A DNA stretch of 64,000 nucleotides from Kineosporia corallincola (GCF_018499875.1 NZ_JAHBAY010000016.1:124001-188000), one strand, 5' to 3'. Counted from the first letter of the stretch, positions 16,263 through 25,092 are shown. Translations and numbers: made by a program. The notes: generated from the sequence alone by a model not told the origin.

Positions 16263-17903
16263 TCAGTCCGTGATGTCGTCGGCCCGCTTGCTCACCAGCT
16301 CGCCGCCCCGGAAGCAGAAGGTGAAGTGCACCTCCACGGCGCCGGGAGCCGTCGGCTCGACCTCGTCGTCCGCGATGTACACCTCGCACACCTCACCCGG
16401 CTCCGGTTCCTCGGTGTACCACGACGAACCCGGCAGCAGCTGCCGCACCCACTCCTCGGAGTCGCCCACCCGCACCTCGTCGAAACCGGCCTGCGACACG
16501 GGATCCGGCGGGATCGGGGCCACGAACGACCCGACGCACGAACCCAGCGACAGCACCACCGCACCGATCACGGCCAGCGCCCCGATCCGCTGGCGACGGG
16601 TGTTGCGGGCCAGCTCCTGCGGGAAGTCGCCCTCGGGATTGACCGCGGCACCGGGGATCTCGGCGTCGTAGGGCAGCACGGCGCCGATCCGGAACCCGCC
16701 GTCGTCGGTCGCTCCCGACGACAGCACCCCACCGGCCAGCCGCACCCGCTCGGCCAGCCCGGCCAGTCCCTGCCCCGTGCTCGTGCCCTGGTAGGGCCGG
16801 CCCGGCCGGTTGCGAACCTCGACGAACAGGGCGTCGTCCTCGTACCGCACCTCCACCCGCACCGGGGCACCGCCGGCGTGCTTCAGCGCGTTGGTCAGCC
16901 CTTCCTGCACCACCCGGTACCCGGCGTGCTCGGCCAGCAGGCTGAGCGGCCGGGACACCCCCACCCGCACCAGGTCGACGTGCGTTCCGGTACCCCGCGC
17001 CGAGGTGACCGTCTCCTCGACCTCCGCCATCGAGCGTCCACCGGTTTCACCGTCACCGTCCTGGTGCAGGATCCGCAGGATCTGCCGCAGCTCACCCATC
17101 GCCTGCGCCGAGGTGTCGCGCAGCAGGGACAGCGCCTGCTGCCGTTCCGGGCTCTCCACCGGGGCCACGGCGTTCTCACCCGGGGACGCCGGTGGCGGCG
17201 TTCCCGGGACGGCCGGCGCCTGCGCCAGCCCGCCGGCGTACAGCGAGATCAGCGTGAGCCGGTGGCCGAGCGAGTCGTGCAGCTCGGCGGCGATGCGGTT
17301 GCGCTCGCGGGTCTGGGCCTGCCCCACGGCCAGCCGGCGCTCGGCGTGCAGCTCGAGATTGCGCTGGTGCATGGTCATCACGAGCAGACGGCGCTGGGCG
17401 ATCATCGCGGCCACGGCGCCCGGCAGCAGCACGAAGGCGCTGAACTCCATGACACCCAGGAGCGAGGAGGTGAGCAACGGCGTCCCGCTGACCCGGTGGA
17501 TGCCGGCGACACAGCAGACCAGCGCGGTCAGGTAGGTCACCACGATCGGCACCGCCTGCCAGGCCCGGTATCCGACCGAGGCGCTGAGCGGGACCAGCGC
17601 CAGACTCACACCGCCCATGGCGACGGCCAGCAGACTGCACACCAGCAGCGCGGTGACCGGGCGTACCAGGCGCAGGGGCACCAGAGCGAGCGAGGCGAAC
17701 AGGCCCAGCACCGCGTAACCGGCCGCGACCGGGAAGGAGTCCCGCGGCGGGTCGTAGGTGAGGGAGAAGTGCAGGGCGGCCGTGCCCAGCCCGCACACCA
17801 GCGCCAGCCCGGTCTCGTAGGTCAGCCGCTGCCAGCTCGTTCCGCGGATCGCACGCACCACCGCCGCGCTCGCGTGCCGCCGATATGTCCCGGTCGTCAT
17901 CAT
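16263..17903 (-). CDS. Orphan histidine kinase with C-terminal extracytoplasmic domain
   Basis: 546 residues. The N-terminal half has about six membrane segments, followed by the HisKA_3 phosphoacceptor motif AAELHDSLGHRLTLISL and a HATPase domain (VVQEGLTNALKHAGG, GQGLAGLAERVRLAGG). Unusually the protein continues: a further transmembrane helix at about 440-460 (IGALAVIGAVVLSLGSCVG) and an exported domain of about 85 residues (FDEVRVGDSEEWVRQLLPG, VHFTFCFRGGELVSKRADD) that looks like the small BamE/SmpA fold. No response regulator gene is adjacent. The ATG pair at 17903/17900 follows a TACGCT box at a near-leaderless distance. Confidence 0.85.
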   Translation of the reverse strand: MMTTGTYRRHASAAVVRAIRGTSWQRLTYETGLALVCGLGTAALHFSLTYDPPRDSFPVAAGYAVLGLFASLALVPLRLVRPVTALLVCSLLAVAMGGVSLALVPLSASVGYRAWQAVPIVVTYLTALVCCVAGIHRVSGTPLLTSSLLGVMEFSAFVLLPGAVAAMIAQRRLLVMTMHQRNLELHAERRLAVGQAQTRERNRIAAELHDSLGHRLTLISLYAGGLAQAPAVPGTPPPASPGENAVAPVESPERQQALSLLRDTSAQAMGELRQILRILHQDGDGETGGRSMAEVEETVTSARGTGTHVDLVRVGVSRPLSLLAEHAGYRVVQEGLTNALKHAGGAPVRVEVRYEDDALFVEVRNRPGRPYQGTSTGQGLAGLAERVRLAGGVLSSGATDDGGFRIGAVLPYDAEIPGAAVNPEGDFPQELARNTRRQRIGALAVIGAVVLSLGSCVGSFVAPIPPDPVSQAGFDEVRVGDSEEWVRQLLPGSSWYTEEPEPGEVCEVYIADDEVEPTAPGAVEVHFTFCFRGGELVSKRADDITD

Positions 17904-18059
17904 CAGGGGGTCAGCGTACGGGGCGGCGCGCGGTCCGTCTTTCGGATGACGACGGGACGTGCGACTTCGGGCCGACGCCCGCACGGCACCCGGCGACCTA
18001 GCTTTCTGCACAACGGGAACCGGCGATCCGGCCGGCCGGCAGCGAAGGGGATCGACATC

Positions 18060-19085
18060 ATGAGGACGCACTCCCGCACCATGGTTCTCGCTGGCATCGG
18101 GACCGCCGCGGTGCTGGGGCTCGGCGGCTGCGGGGCGGCCACCGGGGACGCCGCCGGGAACGGCGCGGAGGCCAAGCGCGAGATCGTCACGGCGTTCGGT
18201 GAGCTGGGTGCCTCGGACCGGCTGGGCGTGGAGGTGACGCTGGAGGGTTCACGGGCCGACCTGGAGCGGATCAACGCGGCTCAGCCCGCCGCCGACCGGC
18301 TGGACGACGCCGACCTGGACCTGCTGGTGTCCGCGCTCGGCGGCCGGATCGTCGCGGGACTGAGCGCGGCCGAGGGCAGCTCGCTGGCCGACGGTGCCGA
18401 GTCCGGCCGCACCTCGGTGCAGCTCGGGGACCGGTCGCTGGCCGACGTCGTGCTCACCGGCGACCTGCTGTACCTGCGGGTGGACGCCGCGTGGATCGCC
18501 CGGCAGCTGGACACCGACGTGGACGACGTGCGGGAACTGTTCGTGGGCAACGACCCGGTCGTCGACGCCCCGGCGAACGCGCTGCTGGACAGCGAGTGGG
18601 TGTCGGTGGATCTGGACCGGGCCGTGAAGGCGCTGCGGGAGCTGGGATTCGAGGACGACGACGACCTGCTGGCCACCCCCGACCCGGCCGCCGGCTACGG
18701 GCTGCTGGAGTCGCTGCGGGACTCCTTCGAGTCGGACGTGCGGGTCACGGCGATCGACGGCGGCTACCACGTGGTGGCCCCGGCCCGGAAGACGGCCGAC
18801 GCCGTGCACGACGACGTGGCCGCGCTGATCGGTGAGTACGAGGCCGACTCGCTCAGCGAGGAGATCGCCGGGATGGCCGCCGAAGAAATCGCTTTCGACC
18901 TCCTGCTGGAGAACGGGAAGCTCTCGGGCGTCAATCTCGACCTGGTGCAGTTTCTCGGGACACCGGACGTGGACGCGAACCTGGTGCTGGAGGTGCGGCT
19001 GGACCAGGAGGTCGCCGCCGTGCGGGCGCCGGCGGAGGCGACCGTTGTGGACGTCGAGGGCATCATCGAGGCTCTGGCCTCGTAG
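18060..19085 (+). CDS. Secreted lipoprotein of unknown function
   Basis: 341 residues with a lipoprotein signal peptide: basic start MRTHSRT, hydrophobic core MVLAGIGTAAVLGLG and lipobox LGGC at about 21-24. The mature part is acidic with alternating strands (VQLGDRSLADVVLTGDLLYLRVDAAWIA) and resembles the LppX/LprG-like or LolB-like lipid-carrier fold, a tentative reading. AAGGGGA precedes the ATG by about 8 bases and TAGCTT at 17999-18004 may be the -10 box. It is divergent from the orphan histidine kinase, with which it shares a promoter region, so it may act in that signalling path. Confidence 0.82.
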   Translation: MRTHSRTMVLAGIGTAAVLGLGGCGAATGDAAGNGAEAKREIVTAFGELGASDRLGVEVTLEGSRADLERINAAQPAADRLDDADLDLLVSALGGRIVAGLSAAEGSSLADGAESGRTSVQLGDRSLADVVLTGDLLYLRVDAAWIARQLDTDVDDVRELFVGNDPVVDAPANALLDSEWVSVDLDRAVKALRELGFEDDDDLLATPDPAAGYGLLESLRDSFESDVRVTAIDGGYHVVAPARKTADAVHDDVAALIGEYEADSLSEEIAGMAAEEIAFDLLLENGKLSGVNLDLVQFLGTPDVDANLVLEVRLDQEVAAVRAPAEATVVDVEGIIEALAS

Positions 19086-19179
19086 ACCCGTGCCGGGCCG
19101 GGAAGGGAGCGCGGACCGGGTTCCTCATCAGGCGGCACCTTCCGGGGCACGGGTTACCTGTACGACACATCCGTGTGCA

Positions 19180-19392
19180 TGAGAGCTCCTGCCGACCACA
19201 TCGTCGGGAGCAGGGAAAATCACTGCCCGGAGCTGGCTTACGCCGCACCCGGAAAAGGATGCAGGTTGTGTCCCCGGGTGTGTACCGGACGGCCGGGAAG
19301 CCGTGCTGCAATCGCGATGCAGCCAGATCCATCGCGCCTTGACCGGGCGCGTCGAAGCACCCTCCGGGTCCTGATCCGGAGGGTGCTTTCGT
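19180..19392 (+). ncRNA. Candidate structured RNA ending in a terminator
   Basis: In a gene-free stretch, several helices follow one another: CCGAC/GTCGG within GCTC/GAGC (19185-19211), ACGGC/GCCGT (19289-19304), then either GCTGCA/TGCAGC (19305-19323) or the mutually exclusive CGCGATG/CATCGCG (19313-19336), and a terminator hairpin. It matches no TPP, SAM, cobalamin, c-di-GMP or c-di-AMP riboswitch consensus that I know. It could be a trans-acting small RNA or the leader of the operon at 19912. Confidence 0.4.
19356..19387 (+). terminator. Strong intrinsic terminator
   Basis: AGCACCCTCCGG (19356-19367) pairs perfectly with CCGGAGGGTGCT (19376-19387) across an 8-base loop, followed by TTCGTG. 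It ends either the lipoprotein transcript or the candidate RNA. Confidence 0.7.
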
Positions 19393-19617
19393 GTCAGCGC
19401 TTTTCGGATCATACCGACGCATGATCGGCTCGGAGTGACTTTCCGGGCGCCGCCGCCGTGGCTCCCGGCGGGTCCGTGATTCTTCCGGTCGAACCTGCGG
19501 GCTGCCGCAAAATCTCCTTCTGGTAGCACCTTTCGGTGGCGAAATCGGCCGGCCGGGTCGGCGCATAGGCGGCGGTGAAACGAAAGACAACCGTGTCATT
19601 ATGTGACGCAGGACACA

Positions 19618-19648
19618 TTGACCCGTATTCGGGAACTGTGGCCATATG
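19618..19648 (+). promoter_or_regulatory. Putative promoter of the rightward cluster operon
   Basis: TTGACC at 19618-19623 lies in an AT-richer patch, with CATATG at 19643-19648 as the best -10 match (19-bp spacer). Transcription from here would give a leader of about 250 bases before the first gene at 19912 and would include the palindrome at 19744. Confidence 0.35.
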
Positions 19649-19743
19649 TAGCTACCTCGCAACGATGAGTCATCCCGTTGCGATGGCGGAACCAGCCGGC
19701 CGACGGGGTGAAAGCGGCCGGTGCACCGGGGGATTCACATTCA

Positions 19744-19763
19744 GCGCGACCGATCGGTCGCGC
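19744..19763. promoter_or_regulatory. Perfect 20-bp palindrome upstream of the cluster
   Basis: GCGCGACCGATCGGTCGCGC is a perfect palindrome with an ACCG-AT-CGGT core, the style of many TetR-family operators. It lies 149 bases before the first gene of the rightward operon and downstream of the putative promoter. It could be a repressor site or an RNA hairpin. Confidence 0.5.
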
Positions 19764-19911
19764 GGTGACTGCGCATCGTTCGATGAGAGCTGCCTGTCCG
19801 AGGGTTCATTCGTGACTGGAGTGGTTTGTCGGGCATGCCTGTGTGACGGCCTCTTCGCGCCATGGACGACTGCACGAAAAGGCGCTCCAACAAAGGAAAG
19901 TGAGAGTCAGC

Positions 19912-20988
19912 GTGAAGCTCAAGCGGTCTGCCGCACGGCGCACCGATCTCTCCGACCCGAACCTGTTCCGGGTGCGGCTGACACCGCAGATGCTGGACTA
20001 CGACGCGTTCTCCGACCGCCGTTCGGCCCATTACCTGCCGTACACCATGTATTTCAACCGGCCGTCGTTCAGGTCCACGGCGATCACCACCGACCACCTC
20101 GGGTTCCGCCGCACCGCAACCCGCGACGGCGCGCCGGTCTCCGCCGGTGACCATTCCCTCGGCGAGCCGGCGTCACTGCTCGTCGGCGGGTCGGTGCCCC
20201 TCGGCTACGGCGCGAGCGGCGACGGCACCACCGTCGCGAGCCGGCTGGCGCTGGAGCACGCGGGCGACTCGCCGTGGCTCAACCTCGGCGGCCACTGCTT
20301 CAACAGCGCCCAGGAGCTCGTGCTCTACGTGACCCACCACCACCTGGTGCCGTCGGTGAAACGTGTCGTCATCATGGGCGGTTTCAACAGCCTGGTGATG
20401 GCCCGGCTGCCCGACATGCACCGCGGGGAGACGGCGCCCTACTACTTCTGCGGCGAGTACTTCCAGAAGATGGACGAGGTGCGGGTGGCCGCCGGTGGTG
20501 TGCCGCACGAGGCCCCCGGCACGCCCGGGCTCACCTGGCCCCAGGAGGGGGCGCCGCTGCCGCCGGTCGAGCGGACCCTCGCGTCCGCCGTCGAGGAGAC
20601 CACCCGGCACCTGGTCACCTGGAAACGGCTGTGCGAGGCCATGGGAGTGCAGCTGCACTTCCTGGTGCAGCCGCTGGCCACCTGGGTACGGTCACCCTGT
20701 CGCGAAGAGGCCCAGCTGTTCGGCGAACTCGACCGGATCTCCCGGCTGGGCACGTGGGACGGCCTGTACGGCGACATCTCCACGCCCGAGGTGGGGCGCG
20801 AGTACGCACGCCGTCTGGTGGACGAGTGCCACCGTCTCGGGATCAACGCCGCGAGCCTCATCGAGCCGCTGGCCGACAGCACCGCCGCCGACGACTGGCT
20901 GTTCGTCGACCGGGCCCACTTCACCGACTTCGGGCAGGACCGGGTGGCCCGGCTCGTCGCCGAAACCGTCTCCAAGGGGGAGAACTGA
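19912..20988 (+). CDS. SGNH/GDSL-like protein, first gene of the rightward operon
   Basis: 358 residues from GTG 19912, which follows the purine-rich GAAAGTGAGAG. The pattern resembles an SGNH hydrolase: a block I-like LLVGGSVPLGYG, conserved asparagine/glycine segments (NLGGHCFNSAQE, IMGGFNSLVMARLP) and a terminal D-x-x-H motif in DRAHFTDFGQDRVA. There is no signal peptide, so it should act in the cytoplasm, perhaps as an esterase or acyltransferase on the cluster product. The next start (a 33-codon peptide gene) overlaps its stop by one base (TGATG). Substrate and even catalytic activity are unproven. Confidence 0.72.
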   Translation: MKLKRSAARRTDLSDPNLFRVRLTPQMLDYDAFSDRRSAHYLPYTMYFNRPSFRSTAITTDHLGFRRTATRDGAPVSAGDHSLGEPASLLVGGSVPLGYGASGDGTTVASRLALEHAGDSPWLNLGGHCFNSAQELVLYVTHHHLVPSVKRVVIMGGFNSLVMARLPDMHRGETAPYYFCGEYFQKMDEVRVAAGGVPHEAPGTPGLTWPQEGAPLPPVERTLASAVEETTRHLVTWKRLCEAMGVQLHFLVQPLATWVRSPCREEAQLFGELDRISRLGTWDGLYGDISTPEVGREYARRLVDECHRLGINAASLIEPLADSTAADDWLFVDRAHFTDFGQDRVARLVAETVSKGEN

Positions 20989-21089
20989 TGTTCGCACGGC
21001 TCACCGGGCTGTTCACCGGCCTGTTCAAACGCCGTAAGCGTCGCGGGAAGAGCGGCCAGGGCGACTCGACGATCTACCCGATGTACTGA
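20988..21089 (+). CDS. 33-residue peptide, candidate RiPP precursor or scaffold
   Basis: A tiny gene with a very strong ribosome-binding site, AAGGGGGAG five bases before its ATG, and a one-base overlap with the preceding stop codon. The product begins MFARLTGLFTGLF, an amphipathic helix, continues with the basic run KRRKRR and ends GKSGQGDSTIYPMY. The next gene starts 3 bases after its stop. The helix-basic-polar/aromatic layout resembles a leader plus a short C-terminal core, and two ATP-grasp genes follow in the same operon. An alternative is a small membrane-binding subunit. I know no family for it. Confidence 0.7.
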   Translation: MFARLTGLFTGLFKRRKRRGKSGQGDSTIYPMY

Positions 21090-21091
21090 CC

Positions 21092-23227
21092 GTGGCCACC
21101 ACCAGTACCGCGACCGGTAGCCGGGCCCTGTTCCGCGCCCTGGTCGACCCGGAGTGGCGCCCCGACGACGGCACCGGGCTGACGGCGTCCCTGCGCCGAC
21201 GGGTGCACGCGGTCGCGGCCCGGGCGCAGATGTTCGACCCGACCACGCCGGACGCTCTCCGGGCGGTGGAAACCGTGTCACTGGAGCGGCTTTCCGTCAG
21301 CCGGGAGCGCGCCCTGGGTGTGGCCGCGAGCAGTGCCGGTGACGACCAGGTGGTGAACAAGGCGCTGCTCGACCTGGCGCCGTTCACGCTCACCACCGGG
21401 TTCGCCCTGGCCAACCTGACCGGGCCGTGGAACGCCGAGCAGCCCTATGCCCTCGCCGCCCTGCGGATCCTGGCCGCCGACGTGGGCCACGGGCAGCCGC
21501 TGTCGTCACGGGCCGACTCGTACCTGGAGATCCTGCGCCGCCGGCGGCTCATCGACGCCGGGGCTCACCTCCAGCAGACCGCGGCCGACGCCCGCATCTG
21601 CGAGGGGGCCTTCGCCCTGCCCGCGGCCCTGATGCTGATGGCCCGGTTCCCGGAGTCCTGCGCCGGGTTCCTGCTCGGGGCCACGCTGTATCTGCGCTCG
21701 GTGGGCCTGCTTCCGGTGTACCTGGCCCTCGGCGACGAGGCCGGCGACCTGCGCGGCCCGGTGCTCGACCTGGGGCGCGACCCGCGGTCGGGCGGTCCCG
21801 GCCCGCGCGAGGCGGCGGTGGAGGCGGTGCGGGAGTTCGTCGCGGCGTACCCGTCCCGCGGTGCCGAGGTGTCCGCCGGTTACCTGTGGTGCCGGGCCGG
21901 CGTGGAGACACTGCACGACCGGGCGCTGAACGTGCTGGAGCGCTGGGCCGACCCGGCCGAGGCGGTGATCGACCTGTTCCGCCGGCGGCGCCGGGAGGCA
22001 GCCGTGTACCACGACGGAAGTGCCCTGGGCGGTAAGACTCTTCAGCACTTCTTCGCCCCCGGTGCCGATCCCGCCGACCTGCTGGAGCAGCTGGCCGCCA
22101 GCCGCTACGTCAAGCCCGGCAACCCCGACCGCAGCCCTCTGGTGAACGGGCTGATCTCCACCCGCGGGGGCATGTTCCGGATCTTCTCCACCGAGGACGT
22201 CGCCGTGCTGCGCCGCTGGATCCTGGCTCTGCCGAACGGTTCTCGTGGCGGCGGCGAGCACCGTGAAGGCCTGCGGGACGGTCCTCGTGACGGTTCCGCG
22301 CTCTGGGCCGACGATCCGCTGGTGCCGGCGGTGGCCGGCGAGCCGGTCGGCGACCCGGCCCGGCTGGGGATCCGGGAGGCCTACCGCAGTCTGCTGCACC
22401 GGGAGACCGGGGCGGCCGAGCACGCCTACGCGGTGCGGTACGCCGCCGACTGGCTGGCCCGGGCGGCGCAGGGCCTGTCCCGCTGCCCCCTGCCGGCCGC
22501 CTGGGAACCGGCCGTACTGGCGCCCTGGTTGCAGGAGCAGCACGAACGCCAGGACGCCGCGTTCCAGGCCGGTTCCGACTCCCTCACCGAGGAACGGCTG
22601 AAGGACGACTCGCTGGGACTGGCCCCGCTCGTGCTCATCGACGGCGCCTGGCTGATCGGGTTCACCTCTCCCGACCTGGCCACCTCGGTGGTGGGATACC
22701 CGTTGTTCAACACCTACTGGGACGAGCTGGGCAACGGCGTGATCGCCGAGAACCATCCCCGCATCTACCGCGACCTGATCGACTCGATGGTGCCGGCGAT
22801 CGCCGAGACCGGCTCCGCCGGGTTCGCCCACGACCCGCGGCTGAGCGACGGGAACTTCGCGCTGCCGGTGTTCTGGCTCAGCATCGGCCGGCTGCCGCGC
22901 ACCCACCAGCCGGAGATCCTCGGCCTCAACCTGGCCATGGAACTGTCCGGGGTGGGCGGTGGCTACCGCAGCACCCGGCAGGCCCTGAAGCGGTTCGGCT
23001 ACTCCACCCTCTTCGTCGACCTGCACAACACCATCGACAACATCGCCACCGGCCACTCGGCCTGGGCGGCGGCCGGCATCGACGCCTTCATGACCGACCT
23101 GCCCGGCCCGGCCCGCGCGGCCGCCTGGGAGCGGGTGCGCACCGGGTTCGTCGCGCTCAACCCGCCACCGCTGACCCGAAAGCAACAGCTGTCCCTGACC
23201 TTCCGCAGAAAGGCGTCGGCCCGGTGA
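21092..23227 (+). CDS. Heme-oxygenase-fold diiron oxidase-like protein
   Basis: 711 residues, about twice the usual length for iron-containing redox enzymes of the heme-oxygenase-like diiron class. The C-terminal domain shows the family pattern PEILGLNLAMEL followed by HNTIDNIATGHSAW (H645, D649, H655), expected metal ligands. The N-terminal half has a weaker echo of the same helix layout (FPESCAGFLLGATLYLRSV), suggesting an ancient duplication whose first copy lost its metal site. Members of this class carry out N-oxygenation, desaturation or C-C cleavage of amino acids. It lies between the 33-residue peptide and the carbamoyltransferase and overlaps the latter by 4 bases. Confidence 0.6.
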   Translation: MATTSTATGSRALFRALVDPEWRPDDGTGLTASLRRRVHAVAARAQMFDPTTPDALRAVETVSLERLSVSRERALGVAASSAGDDQVVNKALLDLAPFTLTTGFALANLTGPWNAEQPYALAALRILAADVGHGQPLSSRADSYLEILRRRRLIDAGAHLQQTAADARICEGAFALPAALMLMARFPESCAGFLLGATLYLRSVGLLPVYLALGDEAGDLRGPVLDLGRDPRSGGPGPREAAVEAVREFVAAYPSRGAEVSAGYLWCRAGVETLHDRALNVLERWADPAEAVIDLFRRRRREAAVYHDGSALGGKTLQHFFAPGADPADLLEQLAASRYVKPGNPDRSPLVNGLISTRGGMFRIFSTEDVAVLRRWILALPNGSRGGGEHREGLRDGPRDGSALWADDPLVPAVAGEPVGDPARLGIREAYRSLLHRETGAAEHAYAVRYAADWLARAAQGLSRCPLPAAWEPAVLAPWLQEQHERQDAAFQAGSDSLTEERLKDDSLGLAPLVLIDGAWLIGFTSPDLATSVVGYPLFNTYWDELGNGVIAENHPRIYRDLIDSMVPAIAETGSAGFAHDPRLSDGNFALPVFWLSIGRLPRTHQPEILGLNLAMELSGVGGGYRSTRQALKRFGYSTLFVDLHNTIDNIATGHSAWAAAGIDAFMTDLPGPARAAAWERVRTGFVALNPPPLTRKQQLSLTFRRKASAR

Positions 23228-25065
23228 CGATCAGTCTGGGTATCTCCTGCTTCTACCACGACAGTGCCGCCTCTCTCGTGATCGACGGGAAGGTGGTGGC
23301 GGCCACCCACGAGGAACGGTTCAGCCGCAGGCGTCACGACCCGTCCTTCCCCCGGGCGAGCATCGAGTTCTGCCTCGCCCGGGCCGGTGTCGCGCTGAGG
23401 GACGTCGACGAGGTGTCGTACTACGAGGACCCGCGGGAGAAGAGCCGCCGGGTCTGGACGTCCGCCCTGGCCTCCGCGCCGCGCGGCTCGCGGGTGCACG
23501 CCACCGCGCTGACCGGGTGGCTGGGCCGCAAGCGCCGGGCCGACCGTGAGGTGCGGGACCTGCTGCGCGAGATGGGTGACCGGCCCGGCCGCGAGGTCCG
23601 CGTGTACCAGCACCACCTCTCGCACGCCGCCTCGGCCTACTACCCGAGCCCGTACACGTCGGCGGCCGTGCTGTGCATCGACAGCGTGGGCGAGTGGGCC
23701 ACCACCAGCATCTGGCACGCCACCCCGGCCGGGATCGAGCCGGTGGTCCAGGTCGACTACCCGCACTCCCTCGGGCTGCTCTACTCCGCCTTCACCTACT
23801 TCTGCGGGTTCAAGGTGGATTCCGGGGAGTACAAGCTGATGGGGCTGGCCCCGTACGGAAAGCCGCGCTACGCCGAGGTGATCCGCCGGGAGCTGATCGA
23901 CGTGAAGCCGGACGGGAGTTTCCGGCTGAACTACCCGCGGTTCGAGTTCATCCACGGCTCGGTGATGACCGGAGCGGCCTTCGAGCGGCTGTTCGGCGGC
24001 CCCCGCCGGGAGCCCGAGACACCGCTGACGGAGCGGGAGTTCGACCTGGCCGCCTCGGTGCAGCAGGTGACCGAGGAGGTCGTCACCCGGCTCGCCCGCA
24101 CCGCCCGGCGGCTCACCGGTGAGCGCCACCTCACCCTGGCCGGCGGCGTGGCGCTGAACTGCGTCGCCAACGGGGTGATCTCGCGGGAGGGCGTCTTCGA
24201 CAGCATCTGGGTGCAGCCGGCCGCCGGGGACGCCGGTGGCTCGCTGGGCGCGGCGCTGCTCAGCTGCCGCGACGACGCCGGCCGCGTGCCCCGCCCGCAC
24301 CTCGGCGAGGAGCCCGACGGGATGTCCGGGGCCCGGCTGGGCCCGGAGTACACGCCGGAGCAGATCGAGCAGGCTCTGTCCCGGTTCGGCGCGGTGTACG
24401 AGCGCCTCGGCGACGAGGAGATGAACACCGCTGTCGCACAGGATCTCCTGGCCGGCCGGGTGGTGGGCTGGCACCAGGGCCGGATGGAGTTCGGGCCGCG
24501 GGCCCTGGGCGCTCGCTCCATCCTGGGCGACCCACGCTCGGCCGACACCCAGACCGAGATGAACCTGCGGATCAAGTTCCGGGAGTCGTTCCGGCCGTTC
24601 GCGCCCTCGGTGCTGGCCGAGCGGGCGGGCGAGTTCTTCGACCTGAACGACGAGAGCCCCTACATGCTCATGGTGTCGCCCGTCGCCCAGGGCCAGCGCC
24701 GTCCGGTGCCGCCGCAGAGCCGGCACCTGGAAGGCCTTGACCTGCTGAAGGTTCCGCGCAGCAGCATCCCCGCGGTCACGCACGTGGACCACTCGGCCCG
24801 GGTGCAGACCGTCACCCGGCGGCAGTCACCGCGCTACTACGCGCTGCTGGAGGAGTTCGAGCGGCTGTCCGGCTGCCCGATGGTGGTCAACACCTCCTTC
24901 AACGTGCGCGGCGAGCCGATCGTCAACACCCCGGAGGAGGCCTACACCTGCTTCATGCGCACCGACATCGACTCGCTGGCGATCGGGCCCTTCTACCTGA
25001 GCAAGGCGAAACAGCCGGTGTTCACCGAGGAGACCGACTGGCGGGAGAGCGTCCCCCTGGACTGA
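23224..25065 (+). CDS. Carbamoyltransferase (TobZ/NodU type)
   Basis: 613 residues, normal for two-domain O-carbamoyltransferases. The N-terminal Kae1-like domain has GISCFYHDSAASLV and the metal-binding HHLSHAASAYYPSPY with H130, H131 and H134. The C-terminal YrdC-like domain includes WHQGRMEFGPRALGARSILGDPR and NTSFNVRGEPIVNTP. Enzymes of this family transfer carbamoyl from carbamoyl phosphate, through carbamoyl adenylate, to a hydroxyl group of an antibiotic or sugar. The GTG start overlaps the previous gene. It predicts an O-carbamoyl group on the cluster product. Confidence 0.94.
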   Translation: MTISLGISCFYHDSAASLVIDGKVVAATHEERFSRRRHDPSFPRASIEFCLARAGVALRDVDEVSYYEDPREKSRRVWTSALASAPRGSRVHATALTGWLGRKRRADREVRDLLREMGDRPGREVRVYQHHLSHAASAYYPSPYTSAAVLCIDSVGEWATTSIWHATPAGIEPVVQVDYPHSLGLLYSAFTYFCGFKVDSGEYKLMGLAPYGKPRYAEVIRRELIDVKPDGSFRLNYPRFEFIHGSVMTGAAFERLFGGPRREPETPLTEREFDLAASVQQVTEEVVTRLARTARRLTGERHLTLAGGVALNCVANGVISREGVFDSIWVQPAAGDAGGSLGAALLSCRDDAGRVPRPHLGEEPDGMSGARLGPEYTPEQIEQALSRFGAVYERLGDEEMNTAVAQDLLAGRVVGWHQGRMEFGPRALGARSILGDPRSADTQTEMNLRIKFRESFRPFAPSVLAERAGEFFDLNDESPYMLMVSPVAQGQRRPVPPQSRHLEGLDLLKVPRSSIPAVTHVDHSARVQTVTRRQSPRYYALLEEFERLSGCPMVVNTSFNVRGEPIVNTPEEAYTCFMRTDIDSLAIGPFYLSKAKQPVFTEETDWRESVPLD

Positions 25066-25092
25066 CCGACCCGCGACGAGAGGACTGACGAG

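Noticed and set aside
16326..18059. Long plus-strand frame running into the lipoprotein gene
   Set aside because: Only the part from ATG 18060 has a signal peptide and lipobox; the upstream part is antisense to the histidine kinase.
19180..19392. TPP, SAM, cobalamin, c-di-GMP or c-di-AMP riboswitch
   Set aside because: None of the conserved cores of these classes that I know can be found in the stretch.
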